From IMG/VR virus record IMGVR_UViG_3300032268_000986, positions 278,866-342,865 of that record: a stretch of 64,000 nt of DNA, one strand, 5' to 3'. Origin of the DNA: a virus. Position numbers and translations under genes: made by a program. Positions 8,365 to 16,619 of the stretch are shown in pieces. Every line of letters begins with the position of its first letter. Within the stretch, counting starts at the first letter, position 1. A model generated the notes under the pieces. It ran no database searches, had not been told where the DNA came from, and saw only the letters and a list, made by a program, of their open reading frames with translations.

Positions 8365-8372
8365 TATTTACT
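8365..8372 (-). promoter_or_regulatory. Possible late element AGTAAATA
   Basis: TAAATA core on the minus strand, 26 bases before the ATPase start and downstream of the early -10 box. It would allow continued late expression, but a chance match is possible. Confidence 0.35.
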
Positions 8373-8384
8373 TACTAAGCTTCT

Positions 8385-8413
8385 ATTATAACAAATCTGG
8401 GTTTATTGGTCAA
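8385..8413 (-). promoter_or_regulatory. Early promoter for the AAA ATPase
   Basis: TTGACC (8408-8413), 17-base spacer, TATAAT (8385-8390) on the minus strand. The -35 box overlaps the last codons of the upstream tiny gene. Confidence 0.8.
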
Positions 8414-8585
8414 CCGGAGCAAACATTTTTTGCCCGTGTTGCATAAAAACAACAAACGCTGCCATGGTTTTTTCACTGTAGACCATGCTACCATGTCGCT
8501 GAATGTCTTGCAAGAGTTCCAAAAATCCCATGCCCAAAAACTCTTGTTCTTTGTTGAGTTGGGCAATTGCTGTGGCTATTTGCAT
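8403..8585 (-). CDS. Tiny early protein, unknown function
   Basis: This 60-residue product (MQIATAIAQLNKEQEFLGMG) has helical character and no motif that I recognise. It is favoured over the overlapping Trp-rich frame 8375-8566 because it has a good ribosome site (CGGAGCC, six bases before ATG), follows an early promoter and ends just where the next promoter begins. Short early genes often encode host-takeover factors, which is the likely but unproven class. Confidence 0.65.
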   Translation of the reverse strand: MQIATAIAQLNKEQEFLGMGFLELLQDIQRHGSMVYSEKTMAAFVVFMQHGQKMFAPVDQ

Positions 8586-8611
8586 ACTGGCTCCGTTTTG
8601 TTAATCTATGC

Positions 8612-8648
8612 TATATTATAGCAAAATGGCGAATTTTGGTCAACCACT
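8612..8648. repeat. Direct repeat copy 1 (37 bp, promoter-bearing)
   Basis: Thirty-seven bases identical to 8917-8953, covering the complete early promoter, its spacer and the flanks. The exact identity of the spacer suggests recent duplication or strong constraint. Confidence 0.85.
8615..8643 (-). promoter_or_regulatory. Early promoter for the gene at 8403
   Basis: TTGACC (8638-8643), 17 bases, TATAAT (8615-8620), with TGC before the -10 box (extended -10). Confidence 0.85.
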
Positions 8649-8679
8649 CTAATTGTGGCTTTTTTACAACAAAAATTGC

Positions 8680-8889
8680 TTATTTTTTAAGCACTTCGTA
8701 GAATTGCAGGTTGATAGCATCCATTTCCTCTTGGGAAACGTAGAAATCTGTGGTGGGATCGTAGTAGGCGCCCTCTTTGTTGTCATAATACAACACTCTG
8801 CCCGAGAAGTTAAACGGGCCTTCAAGGCCTTTACGCGGTTCATATTTGGTACGCATCATGTCCACTGTGTCAACGACCTTGTAACCCAT
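8680..8889 (-). CDS. Small conserved early protein
   Basis: The start is ATG 8889 (MGYKVVDTVDMMRTKYEPRKG), because the promoter occupies 8920-8948 and AAGGAGCC lies seven bases before this codon; the longer frame to 8961 would begin upstream of the promoter. The 69-residue product contains GPFNFSGRVLYYD and YYDPTTDFYVSQEEM, a layout shared with small cyanophage proteins of unknown function. It is transcribed alone. Confidence 0.75.
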   Translation of the reverse strand: MGYKVVDTVDMMRTKYEPRKGLEGPFNFSGRVLYYDNKEGAYYDPTTDFYVSQEEMDAINLQFYEVLKK

Positions 8890-8916
8890 TGCTGGCTCCT
8901 TGTTGCTGTCTATGTG

Positions 8917-8953
8917 TATATTATAGCAAAATGGCGAATTTTGGTCAACCACT
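8917..8953. repeat. Direct repeat copy 2 (37 bp, promoter-bearing)
   Basis: Identical to 8612-8648 and overlapping by two bases the stop of the glycosyltransferase at 8952. Confidence 0.85.
8920..8948 (-). promoter_or_regulatory. Early promoter for the gene at 8680
   Basis: TTGACC (8943-8948), 17 bases, TATAAT (8920-8925), with TGC before the -10 box. The spacer sequence is identical to the promoter at 8615. Confidence 0.85.
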
Positions 8954-9689
8954 ATTTCCACAAGTTTTTTATCAGCGGGTCACTGACTTGATGTGGCTTG
9001 GGAGTTCCGTGAAACACAATGACCGAAGCTTCAGGGTCAATCACAGCACCTGCACCGGGTTTGCTGAATGTGCGTGACGGAAATTGCATGCCACCGTCCT
9101 GTACCTGCCAGCGATAACTTTGCACATGTTTTTCAGGATAGAAGCGGCGTTTGTTGTGATCAATTACTGCACCAATGTAGTCTTGGTCCCCGGCATGTCG
9201 ACGCATGACATCTTCAAGGTTCTCGCCGCGAAACTTTTGCCACACCCAGTCAAACTGAACTGTGTTCCAGTACATGAGACTGCTGTTCATGCCCGAATAC
9301 CCAGTGCGTTGTAGATATCTAAAATCACGCAAGGTCCAAAAATAATCAGTATGGCCAGCTGTGGCCCAGGTCATGTCATTGAATACCACAACATCTAGGT
9401 CTAAATACAACAGAGGTCCTTGCCAGTGCTCACTGTTGAACAACTGCATCTTGTACCACCAGGACTTTTTGGGACCAGACACGCCGGCCCAGTCTTCTAA
9501 TATGTGTTTGATCATGTGTGGTGGTACTGATCGGTCATGTTCAGTGTACACATGCATGCGGGCACCACCTGGCAGCTGTCGGTTCAACATGCTGTGCAGT
9601 CGTTCCACATACTGCCAGTCGTATCCTGACCCGTGTATCACACAGGCACACTCGGTTACTCTAGGGCTGGTGCCAATCTTTTTAGCCAT
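8952..9689 (-). CDS. GT-A-type glycosyltransferase-like protein
   Basis: The 245-residue protein has LLYLDLDVVVFNDM (about 92-105), a DxD-type metal and nucleotide-sugar site as in GT8-like enzymes, followed by a Trp-rich acceptor region (DYFWTLRDFRYL) and a late HGTPKPH segment typical of the C-terminal metal-binding His. It probably transfers a sugar from a nucleotide sugar onto a surface glycan. It overlaps the upstream gene by 34 bases, with CAAGG as ribosome site, so the pair is coupled. The acceptor is unknown. Confidence 0.8.
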   Translation of the reverse strand: MAKKIGTSPRVTECACVIHGSGYDWQYVERLHSMLNRQLPGGARMHVYTEHDRSVPPHMIKHILEDWAGVSGPKKSWWYKMQLFNSEHWQGPLLYLDLDVVVFNDMTWATAGHTDYFWTLRDFRYLQRTGYSGMNSSLMYWNTVQFDWVWQKFRGENLEDVMRRHAGDQDYIGAVIDHNKRRFYPEKHVQSYRWQVQDGGMQFPSRTFSKPGAGAVIDPEASVIVFHGTPKPHQVSDPLIKNLWK

Positions 9690-10504
9690 AAACCTTGGGC
9701 AATTTCTTCAATGGTGTATTCAGTGTGTGCAATTTCAATCAACCAACGGTCACGATCAACTGTGTAGGGCTGGTTGATGTCTTGAATGGCCACGCTGACT
9801 GGATGTGCAAGACTGGACACATCCACCATGGGTCTTGCACCTGCCATGGCTGCTTGAACGCCTGGTCCTGAATTGTAGTTCAACACAGCATGATAACCAT
9901 AGTCAATGTTGAAACTGTCGTAGCTGCCGGGGATCTGTCGTGGATACTCAATCTCAGCACCACCGGGCAATAGAGTGATATCCAGGGGGCATCTGGGGTG
10001 TGGTCTTATCACAATGGGTCGGTCTGACACAGCACGTATTTCACGCACACGTTCGGCAATCCAGCGTTCTTGACAAGGAACATTGGCCAATTGCAGACTT
10101 TTTTTGTGTTGTGCGGCCACCAGTATGGCTGGTCGCAAATTGGGGTTGCGTTGCAGTTGCATGCCCAGTTGTCCGGGGCGGTCTGGATCTAGATCCTGCT
10201 GATGCCCGTAGTAGCCTTCGGCATTGATGTTGTTTACTGCTATTTTCCAAGTTGTGCCCCGTGATATTGCACCAACGTCAACTACTATGACAGGCCGTCC
10301 AGACTCACGATAGTGCTGATAAATGGCTTGATTTCCTGCCATGCGCCCGTTCCACAGCACACTCCAAACAATCACAGCATCAGCACTCATGCCACGTTCT
10401 TGTGCATGAATACCAGAGGATTTTAAACCAGCCAGTACAGCATCCATGACCGGGCGTGAATTTAATGCACAGTAAGAAGGAAAGTAGGCTACGGAACGGA
10501 TCAC
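9656..10504 (-). CDS. GT-B-like polysaccharide transferase (RPHP family)
   Basis: The 282-residue protein starts with GTG at 10504 (VAYFPSYCALNSRP follows at residues 5-18). It carries DRPIVIRPHPRCPL (about 165-178), a segment found in capsule-type transferases and teichoic-acid-type polymerases, and YHAVLNYNSGPGVQAAMAGARPMVDV, which matches the GT-B donor-site Ser/Gly region. It is one of four related proteins in this island (also at 11313, 14014, 14951). It is divergent from the gene at 10516 with only 11 bases between them. Sugar and acceptor cannot be told. Confidence 0.65.
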   Translation of the reverse strand: MIRSVAYFPSYCALNSRPVMDAVLAGLKSSGIHAQERGMSADAVIVWSVLWNGRMAGNQAIYQHYRESGRPVIVVDVGAISRGTTWKIAVNNINAEGYYGHQQDLDPDRPGQLGMQLQRNPNLRPAILVAAQHKKSLQLANVPCQERWIAERVREIRAVSDRPIVIRPHPRCPLDITLLPGGAEIEYPRQIPGSYDSFNIDYGYHAVLNYNSGPGVQAAMAGARPMVDVSSLAHPVSVAIQDINQPYTVDRDRWLIEIAHTEYTIEEIAQGLWLKRLAPALE

Positions 10505-10510
10505 TAAATA
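10503..10510 (+). promoter_or_regulatory. Late promoter element ACTAAATA
   Basis: TAAATA core ends five bases before ATG 10516; the predicted start of transcription falls on the start codon. Confidence 0.6.
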
Positions 10511-10515
10511 TCCCT

Positions 10516-11316
10516 ATGAAATATAGTGTAGTTACCACTTTCAACGCAGAAGGTTATGAGAAATACGGGCGCAGAATGATTGAAACATTCATTCAAAACT
10601 GGCCTGCCACTGTGCAGTTGACCGTTTATGCCGAAGGCTGCAGAGTAAATGAAACGGCCGCCAACCTTGAAGTCTGTGACATTGCAGTGGTCACTGAACT
10701 CACTGCATTCAAGCAACAGTGGCAGGGCGTGGCCCGAGCCAACGGCGATGTCAGTGCTGATCCTGTTAGATCAAAACGTCGGGATGCCGGCAAAGGATTC
10801 AAGTGGGACGCTGTGAGATTTTCACACAAAGTCTACAGTATTTTTCACTGTGCAAAAAATACACACACTGACTGGTTAATTTGGATGGACGCAGACACTG
10901 TGTGTCACAGTCCCGTGACTGAACAGGATCTAACAAGACTATGTCCCGACAATCGAGATCTTTGTTTTCTTGGGCGCCGGGGCAAGTTCAGTGAGTGCGG
11001 ACTGTATGCAATGAATCTTGGCAGACCCAATACGAGAGATTTTTTAACTAAATTTCAAAAGTATTATGACGACGCTGAACAAGGAATTTTTACTCTAGAC
11101 GAATGGCATGACAGTTTTGTTTTTGATGCTGTTCGTCGGCAGACTAGTTTATACGAACTAGACTGGAGCAGTCATTTGATCACCGGAGAAGGTCATCCCT
11201 TGATCAATTCAGACTGGGGTGCATATCTAGATCATCTCAAAGGCAAGCGCAAGACCACAGGACGCAGTCCTGCCACAGACTTAAAAGTTCAACGAACCGA
11301 GGCATACTGGCAATGA
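10516..11316 (+). CDS. GT-A-type glycosyltransferase-like protein
   Basis: The start is ATG 10516 (MKYSVVTTFNAEGYEKYG). It gives the natural family N-terminus and lies five bases after a late element; a longer frame to 10456 is not supported. The 266-residue protein has WLIWMDADTV (DxD, about 119-128) and an acceptor-side block FSECGLYAMNLG. C-terminal HPLINSDWGAYLDHLKGKRK is basic. This type is common in cyanophages and pelagiphages. It heads a rightward five-gene group with four-to-eight-base overlaps at most joints. Confidence 0.8.
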   Translation: MKYSVVTTFNAEGYEKYGRRMIETFIQNWPATVQLTVYAEGCRVNETAANLEVCDIAVVTELTAFKQQWQGVARANGDVSADPVRSKRRDAGKGFKWDAVRFSHKVYSIFHCAKNTHTDWLIWMDADTVCHSPVTEQDLTRLCPDNRDLCFLGRRGKFSECGLYAMNLGRPNTRDFLTKFQKYYDDAEQGIFTLDEWHDSFVFDAVRRQTSLYELDWSSHLITGEGHPLINSDWGAYLDHLKGKRKTTGRSPATDLKVQRTEAYWQ

Positions 11317-12113
11317 CCTGGATATTTCTCAACAAGAAAAACAGTGACGAGTACATAGAAATGTTTGCTCGTGGATGCAGTGCAGTGCCCACTGAGTTAG
11401 AAACCTGGCAGTACCAAGACAGTGATGCGCCCTTGGTGATCCGAGGCATCATGAAACACAAGATTATCAAACAGTGCTGGGCAGACAACCGACCATTCTG
11501 GTACATGGATTCCGGCTATGTTGGCAATAGACCCAGTACTCAAAATCCTCATGGTTGGAAACAGTGGCATAGGATAGTGCCCAACAACCTGCAACATGGT
11601 GCAGTGATCCCAAGGCCTGCTGATCGTTGGCAGCGGCATGACATTGCCATGCCTCGACGTCGGCATGGCAGCAAAATATTACTAGCAGCACCAGACGAAA
11701 AACCCTGTGTGTTTTATGACATCACTCTGTCTGACTGGATTGCACAAACCGTTGCCACAATCAAACAATACACTGACCGAGAAATTGTCATACGTGAGCG
11801 CAACCCCAATCGCCAGGCACGTGTGGCCAGTGACTTGCAATCAGCACTGATGGATGTGCATGCCGTGGTCACATTTAATTCTATTGCAGCCACCGAAAGT
11901 GTGCTGGCTGGTGTGCCGGCATTTGCTCTGGCACCGTCAAATGCTGCCATTCCAGTGTCCAACACTGACTTATCCAAAATCAACAACCCATGGTACCCTG
12001 ATCGAGATCAAATTCATGATTGGGCGTGCCATTTGGCCTATGGGCAGTTTCACAATTCTGAACTGCAGAATGGCACAGCGCACCGAATACTACAGGAGAC
12101 TCTCAATGCGTGA
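11313..12113 (+). CDS. GT-B-like transferase paralogue
   Basis: The 266-residue protein has FWYMDSGYVGN (about 67-77), REIVIRERNPNR (about 152-163) and VVTFNSIAATESVLAGVPAF (about 188-207). It clearly resembles the protein at 14951 (FYYVDTGYFGN, REIVIRTKQGR, VTFSSIAAGEALLLGKPA). The RPHP signature seen in two other paralogues is replaced by RERNP, so the donor site differs. It overlaps the previous gene by four bases and the FkbM gene by eight. A glycan-building role is inferred from context. Confidence 0.65.
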   Translation: MTWIFLNKKNSDEYIEMFARGCSAVPTELETWQYQDSDAPLVIRGIMKHKIIKQCWADNRPFWYMDSGYVGNRPSTQNPHGWKQWHRIVPNNLQHGAVIPRPADRWQRHDIAMPRRRHGSKILLAAPDEKPCVFYDITLSDWIAQTVATIKQYTDREIVIRERNPNRQARVASDLQSALMDVHAVVTFNSIAATESVLAGVPAFALAPSNAAIPVSNTDLSKINNPWYPDRDQIHDWACHLAYGQFHNSELQNGTAHRILQETLNA

Positions 12114-12756
12114 ACACTATGGCTGGTATTTCCCAGATGTTGACACACACTTTCCACAAATGCTAAAGAAAAGTGTTGATCGCGGTGGCCCCGCAGAATA
12201 TCAATTACCTGTGCGCCGTCGCAGTATTGAATTGTGTGCTGGACATGGCACTGCCTTGGACATTGGAGCCAATGTGGGCCTGTGGAGTCGTGACCTAGTG
12301 GACAACTTTTCCCAGGTGATTGCGTTTGAGCCCGTGGCCATCTTTAGAGAATGTCTGGAACGCAATGTGTCTGGCTCTAACTTTTCTATCAGCCCCTTGG
12401 CTCTGGGAAATCAAGAAACTCAGGCCACCATGATCATCACTCCAGGCAATACTGGACACAGTCACCTGGATCCTGCCAGCATGGGCACCGGTGATGTGAA
12501 AGTGGTGACTCTTGACAGCTTGAACATACCCAATGTTGACTATGTCAAGATTGACTGCGAAGGGTACGAGTATCGTGTGTTGCAAGGTGCAGAACAAACC
12601 ATTAAAACCTGTCGTCCTGTTGTGGTAGTGGAACAAAAACCGCATGCAGCCTACAGTGATCAATACGCACAGCATGCAGCCGTCGAGTTGCTGAAATCCT
12701 GGGGCATGACCCGGCTGGACCAAGTCAAGGATGACTGGATCATGGGATGGAACTGA
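12106..12756 (+). CDS. FkbM-type SAM-dependent methyltransferase
   Basis: The start is ATG 12106 with AGGAGA upstream; a longer frame to 11854 only overlaps the previous gene. The 216-residue protein shows ALDIGANVGLWS (SAM-binding motif I, about 47-58), VIAFEPV and VDYVKIDCEGYEYRVLQGAE, the hallmark of FkbM methyltransferases that O-methylate sugars or natural products. Within this island it would cap or decorate a sugar made by the neighbouring transferases, possibly protecting a glycan from receptors or host enzymes. Confidence 0.88.
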   Translation: MREHYGWYFPDVDTHFPQMLKKSVDRGGPAEYQLPVRRRSIELCAGHGTALDIGANVGLWSRDLVDNFSQVIAFEPVAIFRECLERNVSGSNFSISPLALGNQETQATMIITPGNTGHSHLDPASMGTGDVKVVTLDSLNIPNVDYVKIDCEGYEYRVLQGAEQTIKTCRPVVVVEQKPHAAYSDQYAQHAAVELLKSWGMTRLDQVKDDWIMGWN

Positions 12757-12783
12757 TAATAAAATTTTAAAATAGGAAATAGC

Positions 12784-13314
12784 ATGCCATCAAGTAATAA
12801 AGAAGGTAAGTCAGTGATAAGAGAATGGGTTACAGAATTTGGTCCTGACGTAAAAACTGTACTAGATCTTGGAGTCGGGAACGGAACTTATCATAGGCTG
12901 TATACCAGGAAGTCGCCAGCTCTTAAAGAAGCATACTGGATTGGCGTCGAGGCATGGGAGCCCTATATTCGTGAATTTGATTTGTTAACAAGATATAATA
13001 AGATTGTCAATGAAGATATTAGAACAGTAGATTTCAACACCTTGGGTCCAATCGATTTAGTGTTTGCAGGTGATGTATTGGAACATATAACCAAAGAAGA
13101 AGCAATTAAAGTAGTTGACAATCTATTAAAGGTTGCTAAGAAAATTATTGTTAGTATTCCTATTGTGCATTTTCCACAAGGCAAAGAAGAAGGAAATCCC
13201 TACGAAGCACATGTAAAGGATGATTGGTCACACACAGAAATGTTGGAAACTTTCCCTCAAATTAAACGATCATGGACCGGTAACATCATTGGAGTGTACC
13301 TATTAGAGTTATGA
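12784..13314 (+). CDS. Class I SAM-dependent methyltransferase
   Basis: The 176-residue protein has VLDLGVGNGTYH (motif I, about 21-32), an acidic strand (WIGVEAW) and LVFAGDVLEHI (motif IV region), ending with a VSIPIVHFPQG segment. The substrate is unknown. TAGGAAA is the ribosome site. Its codons are markedly richer in A/T at third positions than its neighbours (AGA, AAA, TTA, ATA), which suggests acquisition from another source. It overlaps the GT25 gene by four bases. Confidence 0.82.
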   Translation: MPSSNKEGKSVIREWVTEFGPDVKTVLDLGVGNGTYHRLYTRKSPALKEAYWIGVEAWEPYIREFDLLTRYNKIVNEDIRTVDFNTLGPIDLVFAGDVLEHITKEEAIKVVDNLLKVAKKIIVSIPIVHFPQGKEEGNPYEAHVKDDWSHTEMLETFPQIKRSWTGNIIGVYLLEL

Positions 13315-14012
13315 AAGCATACATAATTAGACTGAAAAACAACGCCATGTCTGAGAAATACGCAGACCTTGGTGTTGCCCAGGCTCGCAAGTTTGGCATT
13401 GATGTTGAATACTTTGACGGCATCAACGGATTGGAATATCAACAGCATGTGACTGAATTGGGCATTGCGCCAAGATACAAATTCAAAAAAGGTCGAGCCG
13501 GGGTTTTTGGTTGCTTTCTAAGTCATTACTACCTATGGCAACAGTGTGCAGCAGGTGATCAGCCTTTTTTGATTCTTGAACACGACGGATATTTTGTCAA
13601 GACCTTGCCCAACAACATACTTGACACATTTACAGATGTGCTCAAACTTGATGATCAGGATCCTTATTCCAAGCACTACGACACCACAGTCACGTCTCAA
13701 CTCAATCAACCCGTAGTTGTAAACAAATATCACAACCCGCAAGCCAAGACTGTGAATGACGGATCAGATTTTGTTGACAAAATTGGCACAGGCAACTACA
13801 TTCGCGGCGCCTACAGTTACATCATCAAACCACATGCAGCACAACGGCTGATTGGCTGGATCAAACAAAATGGATTTGTTCCTGCCGATCAACAGATCGG
13901 CGATGCCGTGGTCGATATACAAGTAACCGTGCCCACCATAGCAAGGTTGCACCCTGACTATCACAACCGAATCAAAGAAATGTCTTTGACCGGGAATCCC
14001 GACCTGTTGTGA
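13311..14012 (+). CDS. Glycosyltransferase family 25-like protein
   Basis: The 233-residue protein begins MKAYIIRLKNN and has GVFGCFLSHYYLW (about 64-76) and FLILEHDGYF (about 84-93). These are the SH and EDD-type blocks of GT25 lipooligosaccharide galactosyltransferases, with EHD in place of EDD. Members add galactose or glucose to lipooligosaccharide. It is the last gene of the rightward group and meets the leftward gene at 14014 tail to tail with one base between. Confidence 0.78.
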   Translation: MKAYIIRLKNNAMSEKYADLGVAQARKFGIDVEYFDGINGLEYQQHVTELGIAPRYKFKKGRAGVFGCFLSHYYLWQQCAAGDQPFLILEHDGYFVKTLPNNILDTFTDVLKLDDQDPYSKHYDTTVTSQLNQPVVVNKYHNPQAKTVNDGSDFVDKIGTGNYIRGAYSYIIKPHAAQRLIGWIKQNGFVPADQQIGDAVVDIQVTVPTIARLHPDYHNRIKEMSLTGNPDLL

Positions 14013-14013
14013 T

Positions 14014-14958
14014 TTATTTTGTGCGATTTATTGTTTTGAGAAAAGGCAAAAACTTCTGATAGATGCTGCCATTACGAGCATCCTCATCGCTCCAATGTGC
14101 AGCCGCTAGATCATACACCCATTGAGTTCGATCAAACACCACCGGAGTGTTGATCTGAGAGATGTCATGGTTGGCCACTGCCCAGCTCACACAACTGCTG
14201 TCATCCGCAAACACTGGAACTCCGGCCAACACAGCAGCCACACTGGCCGAACTATTGAATACCACCGCGGCATGAGCATGAGAAAGATTGTCTTTTAGTG
14301 TTGCGGACAATGGGTCAAGTACATGCACGTTGAGCTGTCGACGATAATGCCGATTCCTAAAAATTGAAAAATCATCACTGGCATAGGTTCCTGGATGCGG
14401 TCGTATCATAATGGGTAGATCACTGTGTTGCCTTATCTCAGTGATCTTTTGATTGATCCAGGCTGTTGGATCCAGGGACTTCATTGCAAACCCACCATCT
14501 CGTTGCACACACAACAGTATGTAATTGCCAGACAACTTGGGAGGTGCCATGACAATGTTTAAATCACTGCTGATTCGTTGCCATTGGTCAGGACTGCTGT
14601 TGTGATTGGCATATTCGGCTTTGTCGTAGAACGGGCCTCCTAGACTGTAGCGCAAGTAACTGCCATGATCATCTAGATACTTGAAACAACTGGCATCAAT
14701 ACACATGGTATGCCGACCGGTTCGCCGTTGTTCAGCAATGATTTGTTTGCGTAGTTCAATGTTTCGGCCGCCAGTGTTGGTGGTAGCCCAGCCCAAGATC
14801 ACAGCCAAGTGACTGGGGGTATACCGATTTTCCCACTCTATTGCAACTGACGCTCCTTGGGCCCGTGCTCCTTCAGCAAAGGCTTCCAGGCATGCAATCT
14901 TGCGAGTGTGTTTGCGCGGGTTTGCCACCGAGCTGACATAAACAACAACATCAGCCAC
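14014..14958 (-). CDS. GT-B-like transferase paralogue (RPHP family)
   Basis: I choose GTG 14958 (ADVVVYVSSVANPRKHTRK follows). It overlaps the upstream stop by eight bases, has GGAG upstream and gives the same N-terminal strand as the paralogue at 9656. The frame to 15081 would overlap the neighbour by 131 bases. About 314 residues; LPIMIRPHPGTY and AAVVFNSSASVAAVLAGVPVF are the family marks. CIDASCFKYL resembles the DSGYxGN segment of its relatives. A polysaccharide or glycan transferase role is inferred. Confidence 0.65.
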   Translation of the reverse strand: MADVVVYVSSVANPRKHTRKIACLEAFAEGARAQGASVAIEWENRYTPSHLAVILGWATTNTGGRNIELRKQIIAEQRRTGRHTMCIDASCFKYLDDHGSYLRYSLGGPFYDKAEYANHNSSPDQWQRISSDLNIVMAPPKLSGNYILLCVQRDGGFAMKSLDPTAWINQKITEIRQHSDLPIMIRPHPGTYASDDFSIFRNRHYRRQLNVHVLDPLSATLKDNLSHAHAAVVFNSSASVAAVLAGVPVFADDSSCVSWAVANHDISQINTPVVFDRTQWVYDLAAAHWSDEDARNGSIYQKFLPFLKTINRTK

Positions 14959-15937
14959 CGTTGAGAATTCTCCAAGCAGTTCCGTCTCGCATTTCTGGTT
15001 CAGTAAATTGACAATAAGACAAGTGTGCAGCCCAGGCCACAACTTCATCCAACGTGGGAATCTTGGGGGTTTCAATTTCACTCAGTGATTGGCTGCACAA
15101 GGCTGCGGCAGCATTAGGACCCAGTGTGATTGCTGGTTTGCCCAGTAACAATGCTTCCCCGGCTGCAATACTGGAAAATGTAACCAAGCAATGTACATCT
15201 CGGTCTAGTGCCATTTCCATAGTATCGTCGTTTACTCGTGTTGATCTACCTTGTTTAGTACGTATTACAATTTCTCGGTCAGTGTGTTGCTTGATTTCAT
15301 TGATGGTGGAATCCAACCAAGATTCAAGATTGATGTTATACAGATTCAAGAGTTTTTGACTGGGAGGAGCCAACAACACCTTGGACCCGGGTCTGAATTT
15401 TGTCAACTGTATTCCGGTGCGTTCCAGTCTGTCATGGGGCCTGTCTATGACTGGACCAAACTTTTGTACATCATTCAGTGTAACGCGATGAAACGTCTTC
15501 TTTTTGCCGTTGCCAAAATATCCAGTGTCAACGTAATAAAAATCACGATTGGCTGCTCGGCAGGCTGCCATTTCTTTCCTTTTGCTAATACCACGCAACA
15601 CACACGGTATCATGGAGTTAGCGTCCCGCTCCCAGCTACTGATTTGTCCGCCAGCTCCTTGCACAAAGCTCTGTAAAATAGGATCGTACATGTGCCCCTT
15701 TTCCTTGTATTTGACTTCGCCTGGATCTGACGCAATTGCCACCACTGTTTGCAATGCAACGGCGTTGCAGGACTGATGTATCTTGGCCGCGGTTATTCCA
15801 TAGTATGCGCCCGACGGATCCACACGGAACTTGAGGATATCTTCAAACAGTTGTCGCACATCTGGTGGCACCATGTCAAATGGCGACCTTGGCAATGGAG
15901 CCGGTTCTTGTTCTTGATCTTGATCTTGATCACTCAT
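14951..15937 (-). CDS. GT-B-like transferase paralogue
   Basis: The 328-residue protein starts with an acidic, Gln-rich tail (MSDQDQDQEQEPAPLPRSP) not seen in the other three paralogues. It continues with FYYVDTGYFGN, KVLLAPPSQK, REIVIRTKQGR and LVTFSSIAAGEALLLGKPA. It aligns along its second half with the protein at 11313. The ATG overlaps the stop of the upstream GT gene. The extra N-terminal domain of about 60 residues may be a partner-binding addition. Confidence 0.65.
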   Translation of the reverse strand: MSDQDQDQEQEPAPLPRSPFDMVPPDVRQLFEDILKFRVDPSGAYYGITAAKIHQSCNAVALQTVVAIASDPGEVKYKEKGHMYDPILQSFVQGAGGQISSWERDANSMIPCVLRGISKRKEMAACRAANRDFYYVDTGYFGNGKKKTFHRVTLNDVQKFGPVIDRPHDRLERTGIQLTKFRPGSKVLLAPPSQKLLNLYNINLESWLDSTINEIKQHTDREIVIRTKQGRSTRVNDDTMEMALDRDVHCLVTFSSIAAGEALLLGKPAITLGPNAAAALCSQSLSEIETPKIPTLDEVVAWAAHLSYCQFTEPEMRDGTAWRILNGG

Positions 15938-16619
15938 GAGTTATTTGCTGACAATGCAGTGTGAGTTTGTGTTCTTGATGCCAGGCTTCATTCTGAGGAG
16001 TGTTGGCAAACTCATCAAAGCAGGGCGTTCCCAAGGTGTAGTGCAACAACTTGGCATTGGCATTGGGTCCAAACTCATCAGGTAACCAATTCCATTCTAT
16101 TGGCAGTTCACCGATGCGTGAATCATCGATCCAAGAAAATCTGTGCAGTTCTGCTCCGGTGGCCTTCTGCACGTATTCAGGAGTTAGTTTTCGATTTGGA
16201 AAACTGTTGCAGTTCCAGAGAATTACACTGCTCCAATTCTTGCGTGGGTAATCTTCGTTTTTGGCACCCAGGTACTTTGTTGGCATGCGTGTTTTATAGT
16301 TGTGTTTGACCACTTGCACATCCATGTAAGGATTTCTCATGTCCCAAAGTTCAGCAATGTCGCCACGCACAATCATGTCACCGTCGATAAAAATAGCCGA
16401 ACCAGTAAATCCCATCAGGTAAGGTACTAGGAAACGTGTGTAGATAAAGTGGTTGCTACCGTCGGTGTGTGTTTCGTCGTAATCTTTAAATAGATTAAGT
16501 GCCACTGGCACAATACTCACAGGACGACTTGCATTTCTAATAATACTGTTAACGCAGGTATGATATGCTATGGCCTCACGTGGATCATAGCCAATAAAAA
16601 TTGGTATGATCTCTTTCAT
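15930..16619 (-). CDS. GT8-like glycosyltransferase
   Basis: The 229-residue protein begins IIPIFIGYDPREAIAYHT and has AIFIDGDMIVRGDIAELWD (DxD at about 79-81), the donor-site motif of GT8-like retaining transferases. C-terminal LLHYTLGTPCFDEF supplies the metal-ligand His. Similar enzymes are common in marine phages. It overlaps both neighbours by four to eight bases in a leftward operon driven by the late element at 17386. Confidence 0.85.
   Translation of the reverse strand: MKEIIPIFIGYDPREAIAYHTCVNSIIRNASRPVSIVPVALNLFKDYDETHTDGSNHFIYTRFLVPYLMGFTGSAIFIDGDMIVRGDIAELWDMRNPYMDVQVVKHNYKTRMPTKYLGAKNEDYPRKNWSSVILWNCNSFPNRKLTPEYVQKATGAELHRFSWIDDSRIGELPIEWNWLPDEFGPNANAKLLHYTLGTPCFDEFANTPQNEAWHQEHKLTLHCQQITHE

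Noticed and set aside
8375-8566. Alternative minus-strand frame of 63 residues
   Set aside because: Trp-rich, runs into the next promoter and has no ribosome site; the frame 8403-8585 fits promoter and Shine-Dalgarno.
11854-12105. N-terminal extension of the FkbM methyltransferase
   Set aside because: Overlaps the conserved end of the GT-B-like gene; ATG 12106 has AGGAGA.
14959-15081. N-terminal extension of the gene at 14014
   Set aside because: Would overlap the neighbouring gene by 131 bases and does not resemble the paralogues; GTG 14958 gives the family N-terminus.
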